Part shown: positions 8,801 to 17,816 of the stretch, piece by piece
How positions within the stretch are numbered: position 1 is the stretch's first letter
Layout of the letters: the number at the start of each line of letters is the position of its first letter
From: Isoetes engelmannii
Taxonomy: Eukaryota; Streptophyta; Lycopodiopsida; Isoetales; Isoetaceae
Length of the DNA: 26,744 nucleotides
Reading direction: 5' to 3'
Assembly (NCBI GenBank): GCA_011763485.2
Contig: JAANSK020105573.1
Coordinates: 1 to 26,744 of the forward strand
Translations under genes and position numbers: made by a program
Notes under the pieces: generated by a model
Database searches by the model: none
Seen by the model: only the letters and a program-made list of their open reading frames with translations
Told to the model about the DNA's origin: nothing

Positions 8801-11800
8801 TTATTTTGATGATCTCTGTGGTTGAAAATGCCCATGGTCTATACATCGGCTAAAAAATGGAAGGCTTACACATGCCGCATTATTTTCTGTAAAATTTTGG
8901 CAAAGGCATAATGATACTGTTTTATCCAAAAAACGTAAGTGGAAGTCAAATAATGGGTCAATGAGATGGATTAAGTAGTAAAAAACCTATGCAGGCAGTC
9001 TCCACCTGTATCCCTCGGTGGATTAGTTTACCAAAACATCCGGTTTTTGCTCTGTCTAAAGCAACAAGATTGGAAAGCCAACAAGGTGGTGCTATAAGAT
9101 CGATCTGGGCAAATATGCAGCATCAAGAGAAAGACTATCTGGAGAATGCAGACTGGCACTTTGAAATATGTGGCATGCCAAAACATATATGTTTGAGGAT
9201 GTGTTACATTGCACCTCTATCATCCAATGTTTATCGACACAAGATCGATCCTCCTCTGGTTCATCTCAGTTCTGATATTGCTGTTGTCTCGCAAAGAGAA
9301 AACTGTTCTAGTTGGAAATTTCAATGCACATACAGTATCTTGAACATGTAAAGAGCCTCTATGGTCGAATGAAGAGGAAGCTTGGCACATACTGGGACTA
9401 TCTTGGAACAAGTTTCTCCAGGCTCTATCATAACCACATTCAGGTAAACACCTTCTTTCTATGTGCAGTTGCGTTTGATTCGCTAGTCTTGAATGGATGC
9501 AATAGATAGTCAGAATCCGGAATACTTCAATAATGAGACGGTGGGAGGATCTGATTATCTAATTATTATTATCTAATTATTCTCGTAAAAAAGGCTAAGA
9601 AATATAGATCTCATATTGTAAATAGTTCTTCCAGAGCGTTTGTCCCTATTTCGTCTAGAGATCCATGGAGAGAGCTGTCAAATAACAATACATGGAACAT
9701 TGCAATTGTAAAGAGAATAAAGAATATAACAGGAGGAAAGAAAGCTTTTTTTTCTCGTGCAAGCCAAATGCCAGAAACTGCAAATAACAGACTGAAGCAT
9801 GAGATTAGATATACACACTTTGGTGCAACCAGTCATCCTTTATGGATGCCAAGTTTAGAGTCCAGATCTTGCAAAAGAGAAGCGGTAGGATATTTAAGCA
9901 ATAATAAACACATTTTCTCTAGAGAATTGAAGATTAAGCTACACATCATATTTTATTCTGCTAGGAGAGACAAACAGGCCTGCTTCCATTAGAAGCTAAA
10001 GCTATCTACTTGTTTCTCCTATATTAATTCTTACATCTAGTTAGGGCCATGCGAGGGACACAATCAGCAGGATGAGGTAAAAAATGGTTGAAAATGGAAT
10101 ATGATTTACCTCATCAACCAATAGCTTTGCAATTTGTTTAGAATCAAAGATAATTGAAAGCTATGCCCGAATGCAAAAGGAAAAATAGAAACTTACTTAA
10201 GAGAGATATGATTAATATATACGGCTTTAGTATCTCTTGAGTTGGTTTAGCAGTATCTCTTTGTTCTTTGTATGAAATGATCTCTGATATGTTTTGTTCA
10301 TTATGCATCTTATTTAAGGATATTACTTTAAGCTAGTACTCCATGGCCGAAAGATCAGCCGAATGCATTAGTAGTGTATGCTCCTAGTCTAGTGACTATC
10401 GAACCATACTCAGCCAAAGTCAAGCCCATCTCTCCCAGAGGGGGAGAGGGATCAACGTAAGTTTGAGCATTAATATGGCTAGTCCTAGCCATGCTCCGGA
10501 ACATAGGGCCTGAAGGCTGCGGCGATCTGGAGAACTTAGTTGGACATGGAATGCCAGGAGAAAAAGAGGGTACGTGGAGTATGCGTGACCTGGAGAGTCA
10601 ATGATGGATATCCTCACTCTAACTAACTTGTGATGAAATTCTAGTAACATAGGGCTGGTCCAATGTCCCTAGGTCATCATTACAATAGATGACCTATGTG
10701 CCGTTCAGCATTGAATCTGCTGGATGAGAGTTAGTTCCCACCATGAACAGGCTGAACATGGATGTTGCTGTTTAGTATGCAACTCTAGAGAAAATGAAGA
10801 TGAATACCATTTTTTGATTATCTTCCCAGGTTATCAGATGGTCATCTTAATGCTTCGACCTTAGAAGTGTATATAAAGTTTGCATTGCAAATCCCTTCAT
10901 GAGAGTAGTCCAAACTCATATAGCACGTCTAAAATATACTAGTACCTACTTTTGTTATCTTCTTTCGCCTCATAGATTGCAGGGTCTTCAAGAGATAGTG
11001 AATACAATTCTTACTCATTCTTTTATCAACTCTTACTAGTGAAGCCTTTTTTTCGGTCTCGATATTGGTATAGATCAACTTGGTTAACTATTATTATTTC
11101 AAGTCACGTTGGTCAGCTAGTCTTGTTGCCCACATGCACAACTCTTTGGCTGGGAAGGTAGGAATGAGATTTTGCATGCTCCAAGCAAACCATAGAGTTA
11201 AGGACTCACAGATTTACTAATGTCCCGTTGAAAGCTTTCAGGTATACAACTGCCACAGCATAACCAAAAGATCATTTACAAATATACTTAAATAGTAGCA
11301 ATGAAAGTAAAATACGAAAAACTTTATAAAAATCTCAATTTGCTTGGCTATTGTAAATCCAACATGAATATCTCACGTTACTTCACGTTTCTCTCAAAAT
11401 CTTTGGTCATCTAAGGCTCCCAAAATGAAACCTCGCTTTATGCCGCCACTAGCAGACGCAAGTTAAAAGGATTGTAAATTTTTCTTCAAAGAACAGGGAA
11501 ATGACAATGGCAAGGTGAGCAGGGTAAGAAGACATGTTTCACTAAAGATGTGCAGCGCATAAACATGGACGCACAAGAGAAAGTTTAGAACATACTCATC
11601 ATCCATAATTTCCTTCAACTCACTTGTATTTCCTTCCAAAAACTGAGGCCATCTTTTAACTAGCCACCTGCATATATTATGACAAGTTTAATCAGAACTA
11701 TACTAAATACCTCAGGACTATGTAAGTCTATTTTTACTAGTTACACAAAGTATTTATGATGAAGCATGTCTATTTATATCCCCCGTAAAAGTTCATTTAC

Positions 11801-14792
11801 CATAGCAGGAAAATGTCTAAGAGTTGTTCAGGGGGCCATATAATCAGGCAGGAATCAAACATATAGCTACCTGAGGAAACTGTGTTCAGATGCAACAACA
11901 CATTATAGATCTCCTAGAGTTTGCTTTCCCCATCATCCAGAGCTGTTTGGTGGTTAGTCACTTGATTCAGTGCTGTAGGCGGCATGATGTAAAGACCTTT
12001 GAATTTGGCTCATAATAAGACCTTCAAGCCGATATAATGAAGTGATTAAGATGGGATGGCAATGATAGAAACAGGGATACGCAAAGATAACAGTCTTCCA
12101 CCCTGCAGGTCTGCTCACAAGGGTGATATGGTTGGGAGGTTTAGGAATGAAAAATACATGCCAACAAGCAAAATCTACAGATGGGAATCTTGTCACTTGA
12201 TTATAGCATCTTTACTTTGTCTATGCCCCACGAGAAAGATTCACAATGAAGGGATCTAGAATTATTATGGGTCAATATTAGATTTAAATTCTAAAGGATG
12301 CCAGTTTTGTTCTGCATCCATTACGTTCAATATTGTAATGCAATAAAGGTGGAAGAATAGATATATATAACCTCTGCGCAGAAGACTGAATGTGTTCGGC
12401 ATAATTGAGACTTTCTATTACTTTATGAGCTTCCACAAGTTCTTCTTTCATCTTTTTAGACATCATAATCACCTCTGCAAGAAGAAGTACAAAGTTGTTA
12501 TTTTATCTTCCCAACAAGAATGCAGGCAGAGGACATCCATAATTACAATAACTGCCGGCTACCACCCTAAAGTATGTACGATGACTGCCAAAATTGAACA
12601 AAAGCACGCAATGGTGGCAAACATAGATCAGTTCTCATCACATTTCAAAAGTAGGTTCTATCACATTTAAGGAACAGCCAACCATCTAGAAGCAGTGTTG
12701 CCCTATCCTTTACTACTAGTTGCTACCCACCATTTAAAGAAGATATCTGACAAAGTTCAGAACAACCATCTGACATGGCTATGTCTTTAAAGTTAACCGA
12801 ATGGTCTGAGTTATAAATACGATGCTTGATTGTCGTTGCGCATTTGGTCAGAATAGTTAAAGAGTCTTGATCAATTCAATGATACCCAAAAACAAATTAA
12901 TATTGTCTAGATTTTCTCGTACTCTTTGCCACAAAGGAACAACTAGTGTTCTAGTGGTGGCGCAGCAGTATATGAGACTTTTTTGTTGCTCTCATTTTCT
13001 TCATACAGCATGACATACAAAACCAGATGAGTGATTTTGTAGCAAGAAGAAGGATCTCAGTTGGACAGTGGATGCCACCAACAACTACAATCTTGTCTAG
13101 AATACTGTGACCGGGAAAAGGAGCAGGACGATCGATCTTGTTTTTACTTCATAAAGCTGCAGTTTGCATGTCCTTCTGTTGATTGGTTTGTGCTTTCTCA
13201 GCTCTTCAAACATGTAGTATTAATCTGTCTGTGCTATTGAAATTGAAAGTAATACTGTTCCATACATGCATTTTAATAAGTTATTGGCCTCACCTCGAAT
13301 GAATAACTATCAGATTTCATGTCACAACACTCCTTACCACATTCCCCTCAGATGTTCATAGAGACTTTCCAACAAATGCCTAAACTTGGATTTGTATAAC
13401 TCTGACCAACAACTTACTGGATGGACGCTTGAAGTCGATGTTCTAACCAAGATTTGAAGCCCAAATCCTTTGGATGATGTTAAGTACTTATCGTAGGAAA
13501 TTACTCAATATACAACTAGCAATGCATTGGTAGTTATAATCTCTCACAGTATATATGGATATGGGAAACGAAGATATGGCATGTAAATCTGCTAGAAAAT
13601 ACAGCCGTCACTATTGAAGGTTTTCAAATAATGGATATCTGGAATATAGAATTTTAAGCACGGAAATGTTAAGGATAGTCTACATAAAGCACAGACAAAG
13701 ATGTATATGAAGCAGCCTGATTTAAAATACAGGTAGATGCATAGCCATGTCTGGAACTATATTAAATGGTTATTTAACACACAAATTGCTAGACTTATCC
13801 ATGTGAGATAAAGCTGTGAATATTTGATTAGGCTTTCCCTTTTTTCCAAATGGCCTGTTATGAAATCCCCCCAAGCTTTAAATTGTTTGTTTTTTTCATT
13901 AGCCGGAACATACTTCCCTTGCCTGGCCCTTCATTCAGCCTGCAAGCAGTGATGCAACAATACAAGTGTAACCAGATGAATGGTGAATCAGGTCCTTAAT
14001 CAATAAGGTATAATTGCCTCCTGGCAGTTCAATCTTCGCAAAAATACTAGAAGTAGAACTTGGCAATTTTATAACGTGTTTTCAACTCTTGGATTCGTTC
14101 AACAAGCTTTGCAGCCTCAATAATGAAGCTATCAAGAGTCTGAGCATTGTTTATGACCATCAGATCACAAAATAGAACTTACTGCAGAAGAACTACCTCG
14201 GTTGTGATTGTGACTATCCTTCTATCTCGTCCTTGCAGCAGATAATGACACGATGCTTGCTGTTTGTTCTTAGCATTCTTTAACACTGAAGTGAAATTGA
14301 TCTTGGATAAACTAATTTACTCTTCTAGGACATAGGCAGCTCCAAATGAGTTGCATCTGCCTGAAACCATGTCCTAACACACAGATATAAGCAATTTTAC
14401 AAAATTCATATGAATTTCCGCAATATAAAAATTTGAAGGTAACCTTCGGAGCTCAACAAGAAAAGAATTCAACGTATAGATCGAAACTGAAGACATGAGG
14501 GACTCACCCTTTGTGTAGCTACCACCTAGGCGCAATGCTTTTTGGCCGGTGGCGGGATCTGGTGTTTGAAAAAGGTCCGAATAGGTAAATTTAGGCCATA
14601 TTCACAAAACCTAGCCATGGTATGGTAAATGCCATGGTCCGAATAGGTAAATTTAGGCCATATTCACAAAACCTAGCCATGGTATGGTAAATATCATGGT
14701 ATGGTAAATGATTACCAGGCTTGCCTAAAGGGAGGTGCACCTTTCCTCTGTCCACGTCCCTTGCCACCTCTTGGACCTTTGCGATTTCGCAT
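5804..14792 (-). CDS. Ten-exon gene model, about 678 aa, unknown family
   Basis: I assembled this model from splice sites. Exons on the minus strand are 14792-14716, 14360-14321, 14139-14060, 13939-13914, 12474-12372, 11667-11596, 11249-11210, 7547-6065, 5989-5914 and 5843-5804. All introns are GT..AG, every junction keeps phase, and the total of 2037 nt ends in TAA. Residues 1-25 are rich in Gly, Arg and Lys. Residues about 40-135 are charged and helical, coiled-coil-like. Residues 147-640 form a large, mostly helical region followed by a polar linker. I do not recognise the family. The part from 13939 to 5914 is well supported. The first three exons and the start codon are tentative: the second exon encodes an unconvincing Cys/Trp-rich peptide and the third has alternative acceptors at 14128 and near 14175. 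A consensus GTAAGT over the stop codon leaves open a further 3' exon. Confidence 0.6.
5914..5989 (-). CDS. Exon 9
   Basis: It starts after TTTATAG and reads HAANCEDEVALMLEIVETIP and then ELTK. It ends at GT (5913-5912) two bases into a serine codon. The acidic helical content continues the style of the large exon. The 75-nt intron before it (6064-5990) is a multiple of three without stops. Confidence 0.75.
6065..7547 (-). CDS. Large internal exon (exon 8), helical protein of unknown family
   Basis: An acceptor (TTTGTTTTAG) precedes 7547, and the donor AG|GTATAC lies at 6065/6064. The exon holds 494 codons without a stop and has no ATG near its start, as expected for an internal exon. The first 300 residues look like a structured helical domain, with motifs such as LPCLLKFINRKALLSLYHAL, RICRSALSLSEKCDGVLSAH and MPRRSLLAILDLLSGNPVLE. 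A low-complexity polar linker follows, with the repeated NDVEQKNKPQND type. A final helical segment then reads GDHAAVLAHVIIGRAMEQRA. There is no signal peptide or clear membrane segment. The codons look under selection (long, conserved-style, no breaks), so I believe this is a real gene. The function is unknown. Confidence 0.85.
8762..8852. repeat. 25-bp direct repeat, 66-bp spacing
   Basis: The sequence starting ATGCCCATGGTCTATACATC and ending GGCTA occurs exactly at 8762-8786 and 8828-8852. It may be a remnant of a tandem repeat whose spacer has diverged. Confidence 0.9.
8989..9345 (+). pseudogene. Endonuclease (EEP-like) retroelement relic
   Basis: A plus-strand frame contains GMPKHICLRMCYIAPLSSNV, then IDPPLVHLSSDIAVVSQRE, and after a frameshift near 9301 continues TVLVGNFNAHT. 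This matches the layout of the endonuclease/exonuclease/phosphatase domain of non-LTR-like polyproteins. There a (C/L)YIAP..S..Y segment precedes a GDFNAHT-type motif, in which the aspartate is catalytic; here it reads GNFNAHT, so the aspartate is lost. Stops follow at once. It sits inside an intron of the opposite-strand gene and is dead. Confidence 0.5.
9420..10419. other. No feature seen (intron interior)
   Basis: This AT-rich sequence has only short open frames. It may include more decayed retroelement downstream of the endonuclease relic, but no motif could be read with confidence. Confidence 0.4.
10475..10492. repeat. Perfect inverted repeat, 8-bp arms
   Basis: ATGGCTAG at 10475-10482 is followed by TC and then its exact reverse complement CTAGCCAT at 10485-10492. 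It lies in an intron; no role is known. Confidence 0.8.
10670..10696. repeat. Perfect inverted repeat, 9-bp arms, 9-nt loop
   Basis: TAGGTCATC at 10670-10678 pairs with GATGACCTA at 10688-10696. This is a small hairpin-forming site within the intron of the minus-strand gene. Confidence 0.8.
11210..11249 (-). CDS. Exon 7 (40 nt)
   Basis: The acceptor CTGTGGCAG precedes 11249, and the consensus donor GTGAGT starts at 11209. The exon adds one base to the codon left by exon 6 and then reads CIPESFQRDISKS, ending exactly in phase for exon 8. The double phase match from a 40-nt exon is good evidence that it is real. Confidence 0.7.
11596..11667 (-). CDS. Exon 6 (72 nt)
   Basis: The acceptor is TATATATGCAG and the donor is GA|GTATGT. 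It reads WLVKRWPQFLEGNTSELKEI and then MDD. It enters one base into the arginine codon left by exon 5 and exits two bases into the next codon. The amphipathic, Trp-containing sequence looks conserved. Confidence 0.75.
11668..12371 (-). other. Intron 5, nothing else seen
   Basis: The boundaries are GTTATA at 12371 and TGCAG before 11667. Short open frames on both strands (for example 12056-12259 and 12196-11954) show no motif. Confidence 0.5.
12372..12474 (-). CDS. Exon 5 (103 nt), coiled-coil-like
   Basis: The acceptor is TTCTTCTTGCAG and the donor is CAGAG|GTTATA. In the frame VIMMSKKMKEELVEAHKVIE and then SLNYAEHIQSSAQ it is open throughout, and heptad-like spacing of hydrophobic residues suggests a coiled coil. 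The incoming AG completes a lysine codon with exon 4, and the outgoing AG completes an arginine codon with exon 6. Confidence 0.75.
12475..13913 (-). other. Intron 4 (1439 nt), nothing else seen
   Basis: The boundaries are GTATGT at 13913 and TTGCAG before 12474. No coding motif or clear repeat was found inside by eye. Confidence 0.5.
13914..13939 (-). CDS. Microexon 4 (26 nt)
   Basis: The acceptor is CACTGCTTGCAG and the donor GTATGT starts at 13913. It encodes LNEGPGKG plus shared codons at both ends, and the phases agree with exon 3 upstream and exon 5 downstream. Confidence 0.6.
14060..14139 (-). CDS. Exon 3 (80 nt), helical
   Basis: It reads TLDSFIIEAAKLVERIQELK and then TRYKIA, a clear amphipathic helix that fits the coiled-coil character of exon 5. 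The donor is AA|GTTCT, which is acceptable but not consensus. The acceptor is uncertain: CTCAG before 14139 gives the right phase with exon 2. GATAG before 14128 would fit direct splicing from exon 1, and a site near 14175 would add residues. Confidence 0.55.
14321..14360 (-). CDS. Tentative exon 2 (40 nt)
   Basis: It has a good acceptor (GGTTTCAG) and donor (GA|GTAAAT), and its phase fits exons 1 and 3. The encoded peptide, QMQLIWSCLCPRR, is not convincing, and a second frame is also open. It may be a cryptic exon. Confidence 0.3.
14574..14710. repeat. 62-bp tandem repeat in intron 1
   Basis: The unit beginning GGTCCGAATAGGTAAATTTA occurs at 14574-14635 and 14636-14697 with only two or three differences. 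A partial third copy of ATGGTATGGTAAAT reaches 14709. It lies directly downstream of the exon 1 donor on the minus strand. Confidence 0.9.
14716..14792 (-). CDS. Tentative first exon, Gly/Arg/Lys-rich N-terminus
   Basis: From ATG at 14792 the frame reads MRNRKGPRGGKGRGQRKGAP and then PFRQA, ending at donor TG|GTAATC. The RGG/GKGRG composition suggests an RNA- or nucleic-acid-binding or nuclear-targeting tail. An ATG four bases upstream is in another frame that stops quickly. The same frame extends upstream to a TAG, so this ATG is the only usable start in this exon. RNA evidence would be needed to confirm it. Confidence 0.45.
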
Positions 14793-15751
14793 CCATGGTT
14801 CAAAGAAATACAAAAATAACTAGTAATTCATTGCAGCTTCTGGGCCGAGCAACGAGACCTTCTTCTTCCATACATTCTTCGCCTGCTACCTGGAGGTTGC
14901 AATGATAGAGTTGTAGATTAGGTTTTTAGAATTTCTTCATGAACCCTTATTACTTTAAACATCAAGAGCCTGAGGCACAGACCTTAGGCTTGAGCAGATT
15001 GCCAACTTATAGGAGAGGTTAGTAATATATTGTATTAAAATCTTTAGAATGGCAGGCAGGGATGATATTACATTGTCTTTTTAAGGAAACCAGAACAAGG
15101 GAACAAAACAAGTCCTCAGGCAAGACTTTGCTTTCTGTTACTCTATTCCAACGTACTTCCCTGAAAACTCGTTGCTTACACCCATTCCCAAACCTCAAAA
15201 GATGACAAGGCGATGATAGATTCTGATAGCTTATGCACATTTTTCTTCCGAATTTGAACTGCATATTGCGTTTAGTCCTGTGTAAAATGCCTTGTTCATT
15301 ATACTGATATGGGATGCTTAGACGCCAGCATCCAGACAATTGGCCTCCATTAGTTCAATGGATTGCACATGCGGCAGCATATTACTCTCATTGCTCTTTC
15401 GCTTTAACACAACATATTCAAATAACTATCTACCAGGGTGTACAATATTTGTTCAAAAGGGAAAGCTTTTGGCTTTTTTATATCTCAATCCCTCAGTCAT
15501 TTTCCTTTTAGGTTCTCCAGTTGTTGCTGGCAGTAGCAGACGTTTTTCATGAGCTTCTTTCTAGCCATTTTTCTTGCACATGATTTAACAAGTTTTTATA
15601 TTGTGAAGAAAGTGGATTTAATGAATTGAATGTTGGATCTGCAACTTAGTACCGTGAGTTACAAGTTTTGATTAATTTGCTTAGAATACTTTTTGCATAC
15701 TGATCTCTATTTTAATACCTTTTGCTTTGAGCTAATCTCATGTTGCATGCA
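14793..15751. other. Putative promoter side of the minus-strand gene; no gene seen
   Basis: A minus-strand frame at 15339-15019 (106 codons) and plus-strand frames at 15314-15552 are open but carry no recognisable motif. The upstream region of the minus-strand gene must lie here if the first exon is right. I could not pick a convincing TATA box. Confidence 0.4.
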
Positions 15752-16128
15752 GATGGATACGAGCCAAATGAGGTCATATATGCTATTGTTTTGAATTCCT
15801 AGGTCTCTATCAAAATATTGGAATGGAGGAAGCATCTTCATGCTCATCTCACTAAGTCTAGATTAGATACATTTGTGTTCGTAGGTTGCATTATCATAGA
15901 TGTGTATGCACAATGTGGAAATACCAGTGATTTTTGTCGAGTGTTTGACATGATAGCCATGCCTGGTATTGTCTTGTGGAATGTCATGATATTTGCTTAT
16001 GCAAAACTTGGCAGCGCAGAATCCATGAAACTATTTTGTCAAATGCAGCAGCCTGGGTTTGAGTTGATTAAGGTTACGTATCTGACTATTTTAGATGCCA
16101 TCTTAACATGTTGTTTCTGTAGCTTGTG
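15752..16128 (+). pseudogene. PPR protein fragment, broken
   Basis: Plant pentatricopeptide-repeat motifs are readable in one frame: GYEPNEVIYAIVLNS, a stop (TAG), then KHLHAHLTKSRLDTFVFVG, IIIDVYAQCGN, CRVFDMIAMPGIVLWNVMIF, AYAKLGSAESMKLFCQMQQ and a VTYLTILDAI segment. The pattern matches PLS-type PPR proteins, which act in organelle RNA editing and processing. Only about two repeats remain, with no DYW/E domain. The reading breaks off where the CACTA-like terminus starts at 16130. Confidence 0.8.
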
Positions 16129-16129
16129 C

Positions 16130-16160
16130 CACAATACAAGAGAATGACCATTTAGTGACG
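16130..16160 (+). repeat. Left terminal repeat of the CACTA element, degenerate
   Basis: The sequence CACAATACAAGAGAATGACC followed by ATTTAGTGACG resembles plant CACTA termini of the form CACTACAAGA...; the fourth and fifth positions deviate. It sits exactly between the PPR relic and the ACGT array, which supports the boundary. Confidence 0.5.
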
Positions 16161-16476
16161 TGGGGTTGCAACGTTTGTGTCACGTCACGTGACATTTTAC
16201 GATGCCACGGCGGCAAGACGTGACAAAATGCGACGTCAAGTCGGTCTGACGTCGCGCGCGACGTCCTGGGACGTCACTTGCGACGTGGCTCGATGTTAAG
16301 CCGACGTCTGAGATCACATTGCTATAACGACGTCGTTGGAGTCATACCACCTGTTTCGTGGCCGACACGACATCACACGCGACGTGGTGTCGCGGCCAAC
16401 GGACACGTGACGTGGCATCCACCCGCAATGTCACGTGGCCATTGACCGTTGATTGGTGTCGCAGGAGACGTCATAA
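16155..16476 (+). promoter_or_regulatory. Subterminal array of ACGT-core motifs (putative TnpA sites)
   Basis: About 17 ACGT cores occur in roughly 320 bp, mostly as GACGT, CGACGTC or CACGTG in both orientations. By chance one or two would be expected. The segment is also far richer in GC and CpG than its neighbours. En/Spm-type elements carry subterminal repeats bound by their own TnpA protein, and this array has the right place and density. ACGT is also the core of plant bZIP and bHLH sites, so host factors could bind as well. Confidence 0.7.
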
Positions 16477-16486
16477 AAAATTTGGG

Positions 16487-16494
16487 TATATAAA
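16487..16494 (+). promoter_or_regulatory. TATA box of the CACTA gene
   Basis: TATATAAA follows the ACGT array and precedes the first ATG of the element at 16589 by about 100 bp, a normal plant promoter layout. Confidence 0.65.
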
Positions 16495-16588
16495 CAAAGC
16501 AGCCGGCCTTCTTGTTGTTAGTGTTTTGCCCTCCTTCTACGCATCTTGCCACCCTTGTTATTCTTCTACCGCTTCCTACTACAAGTCA

Positions 16589-16713
16589 ATGGATCGCCAA
16601 GATTGCATGTCAGCTCGTGGTCGGCGTTTGGAGATGGCCAGGAGGCAGGTTGGCGCTCTCTTGCCACCAAGGAAGCCTTCAGTCGTGGAGCCTCAGTCGT
16701 GGAACCGACGTGG
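16589..16713 (+). CDS. First exon of the CACTA element gene
   Basis: From ATG the frame reads MDRQDCMSARGRRLEMARRQ and then a Pro-rich basic stretch, ending at the consensus donor GG|GTAAGTC. The peptide is strongly basic. It has no family motif I recognise, but its place just after the TATA box argues that it starts a TnpA-like or tnp2 transcript. Confidence 0.5.
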
Positions 16714-17331
16714 GTAAGTCAATGATTATTCTTGTTTTTGGTAGTGTGTATACTCATGTAAGTTAAGAGAATAGGAAAAGAAGGCAAGGTTTTGGTTAAG
16801 GACATGGGTCAGCTCCACCTTAAGTGGAGAGGACTATATATGTGCGCCAGGTCCAAACTGTCCTTTATACCTTTATGAGTACAAAAGTAGATTACAAAAC
16901 CGATGTCACTTAGTCAAGGTCGTATGTCGACTTCACTCAGAATGGAGGGCTAAGCGCATCTTCAAACTTTTTATTGCATTAGAAACTTCAGGGGCTTACT
17001 CGGGTAAGGACAAGGTCGGCTCCATCTTGAGTGGAGAGGATCAGGTGTCAGAGTCCAATTCACCATTTTAGTTTACTACATGTATATATGTCCTAACTAA
17101 TCTAAAGAATAATACTTATATTTTGTAATTGGCAGAGGGACAAAATAGTTTGTGATTGTAAAAGATGTATGGGGCAAAAGTGACGACTCAGAATGGTTGG
17201 CGATGACCATCTGTTAAGATTTGATAGATCTAAACAACCCACCAGATCTGATGCTCGTCATGGATATCAGGTTGGTACATATATTGTATACTTTTTTCCT
17301 ATTTTATTACAAAATCTCTCCCACCTCAACA
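16714..17331 (+). other. Element interior, probably intronic; no motif
   Basis: Between the first-exon donor and the 51-bp-spaced repeat no coding motif was read. Two related segments containing GTCAGCTCCACCTTAAGTGG at 16808 and GTCGGCTCCATCTTGAGTGG at 17015 repeat each other, indicating an old internal duplication. Confidence 0.5.
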
Positions 17332-17412
17332 ATGTAGGTAGATGATGCTAATGTCTCCTCCTACAATTTATAACGTTTAACTATGTAGGTAGATGATGCT
17401 GATGTCTCCTCC
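17332..17412. repeat. 30-bp direct repeat, 51-bp spacing
   Basis: ATGTAGGTAGATGATGCT followed by (A/G)ATGTCTCCTCC occurs at 17332-17361 and 17383-17412 with one difference. The TGTAG just before GTAGATGAT looks like a splice acceptor, so the repeat may have duplicated an exon edge. Confidence 0.85.
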
Positions 17413-17816
17413 AAATTAGATGTGGATTTTGGTTTGATGTTATCCATAGAGGCATATGAAACCGAAGCAGCCGAGAGGTTCATCAATAATATTTTTGATA
17501 GCTGCTCAACTTTGAGTGTTCTCCTCCCTGAAAGAACACGAAAGGCTACAATCATGAGAACACGAAAGGTTTAAGTTTATTCAACGGTCGACCAGAGGTA
17601 CATGGAAACATTGCATGGTTCATCACAACTCTATTGACAATCGTGAACGATGCAATTGTGAATTTTTAGAACATCAAGGAGGGGAGGAAGATTTTTTTAC
17701 AAGAGATGTAAAGAAAAGATTTATCATGGTGTGTACAATCATAACATAAACATTGGAGATGAGTTGTTCATCAACTATCGCCATGATAGACCTCTCCCGT
17801 TCGAGATTGAACAATA
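17387..17816 (+). pseudogene. SET-domain-like relic inside the CACTA element
   Basis: Read across two frameshifts (near 17650 and in the T run near 17695), the frames give, in order, SIEAYETEAAERFINNIFDS, NGRPEVHGNIAWFI, CNCEFLEHQGGEEDFF, and HNINIGDELFINYRHDRPLP. The order GN(I/E)A.FIN, then N.CEF, then I..GDEL..NY is that of the C-terminal half of SET methyltransferase folds. I infer a SET-derived domain carried by the transposon. The catalytic NHS motif is not intact (ITT here), and stops destroy the frame. Confidence 0.6.

Larger units (their letters stand above)
7548..11209 (-). other. 3.66-kb intron 7 with repeats and a retroelement relic
   Basis: This intron is bounded by GTGAGT at 11209 and TTTTAG at 7548. 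It holds the endonuclease-domain relic (8989-9345), the 25-bp repeat at 8762/8828 and two perfect palindromes near 10475 and 10670. A GC-richer patch at 8380-8620 has short open frames on both strands but no motif. Otherwise I see nothing coding in it. Confidence 0.6.

Noticed and set aside
10420-10650. 76-codon minus-strand frame with hydrophobic tail
   Set aside because: No family motif. Exon 7 already joins exon 8 in phase without it.
15019-15339. 106-codon minus-strand frame as an upstream exon of the large gene
   Set aside because: No convincing splice sites or motif, and a TAG separates the first-exon frame from upstream sequence.
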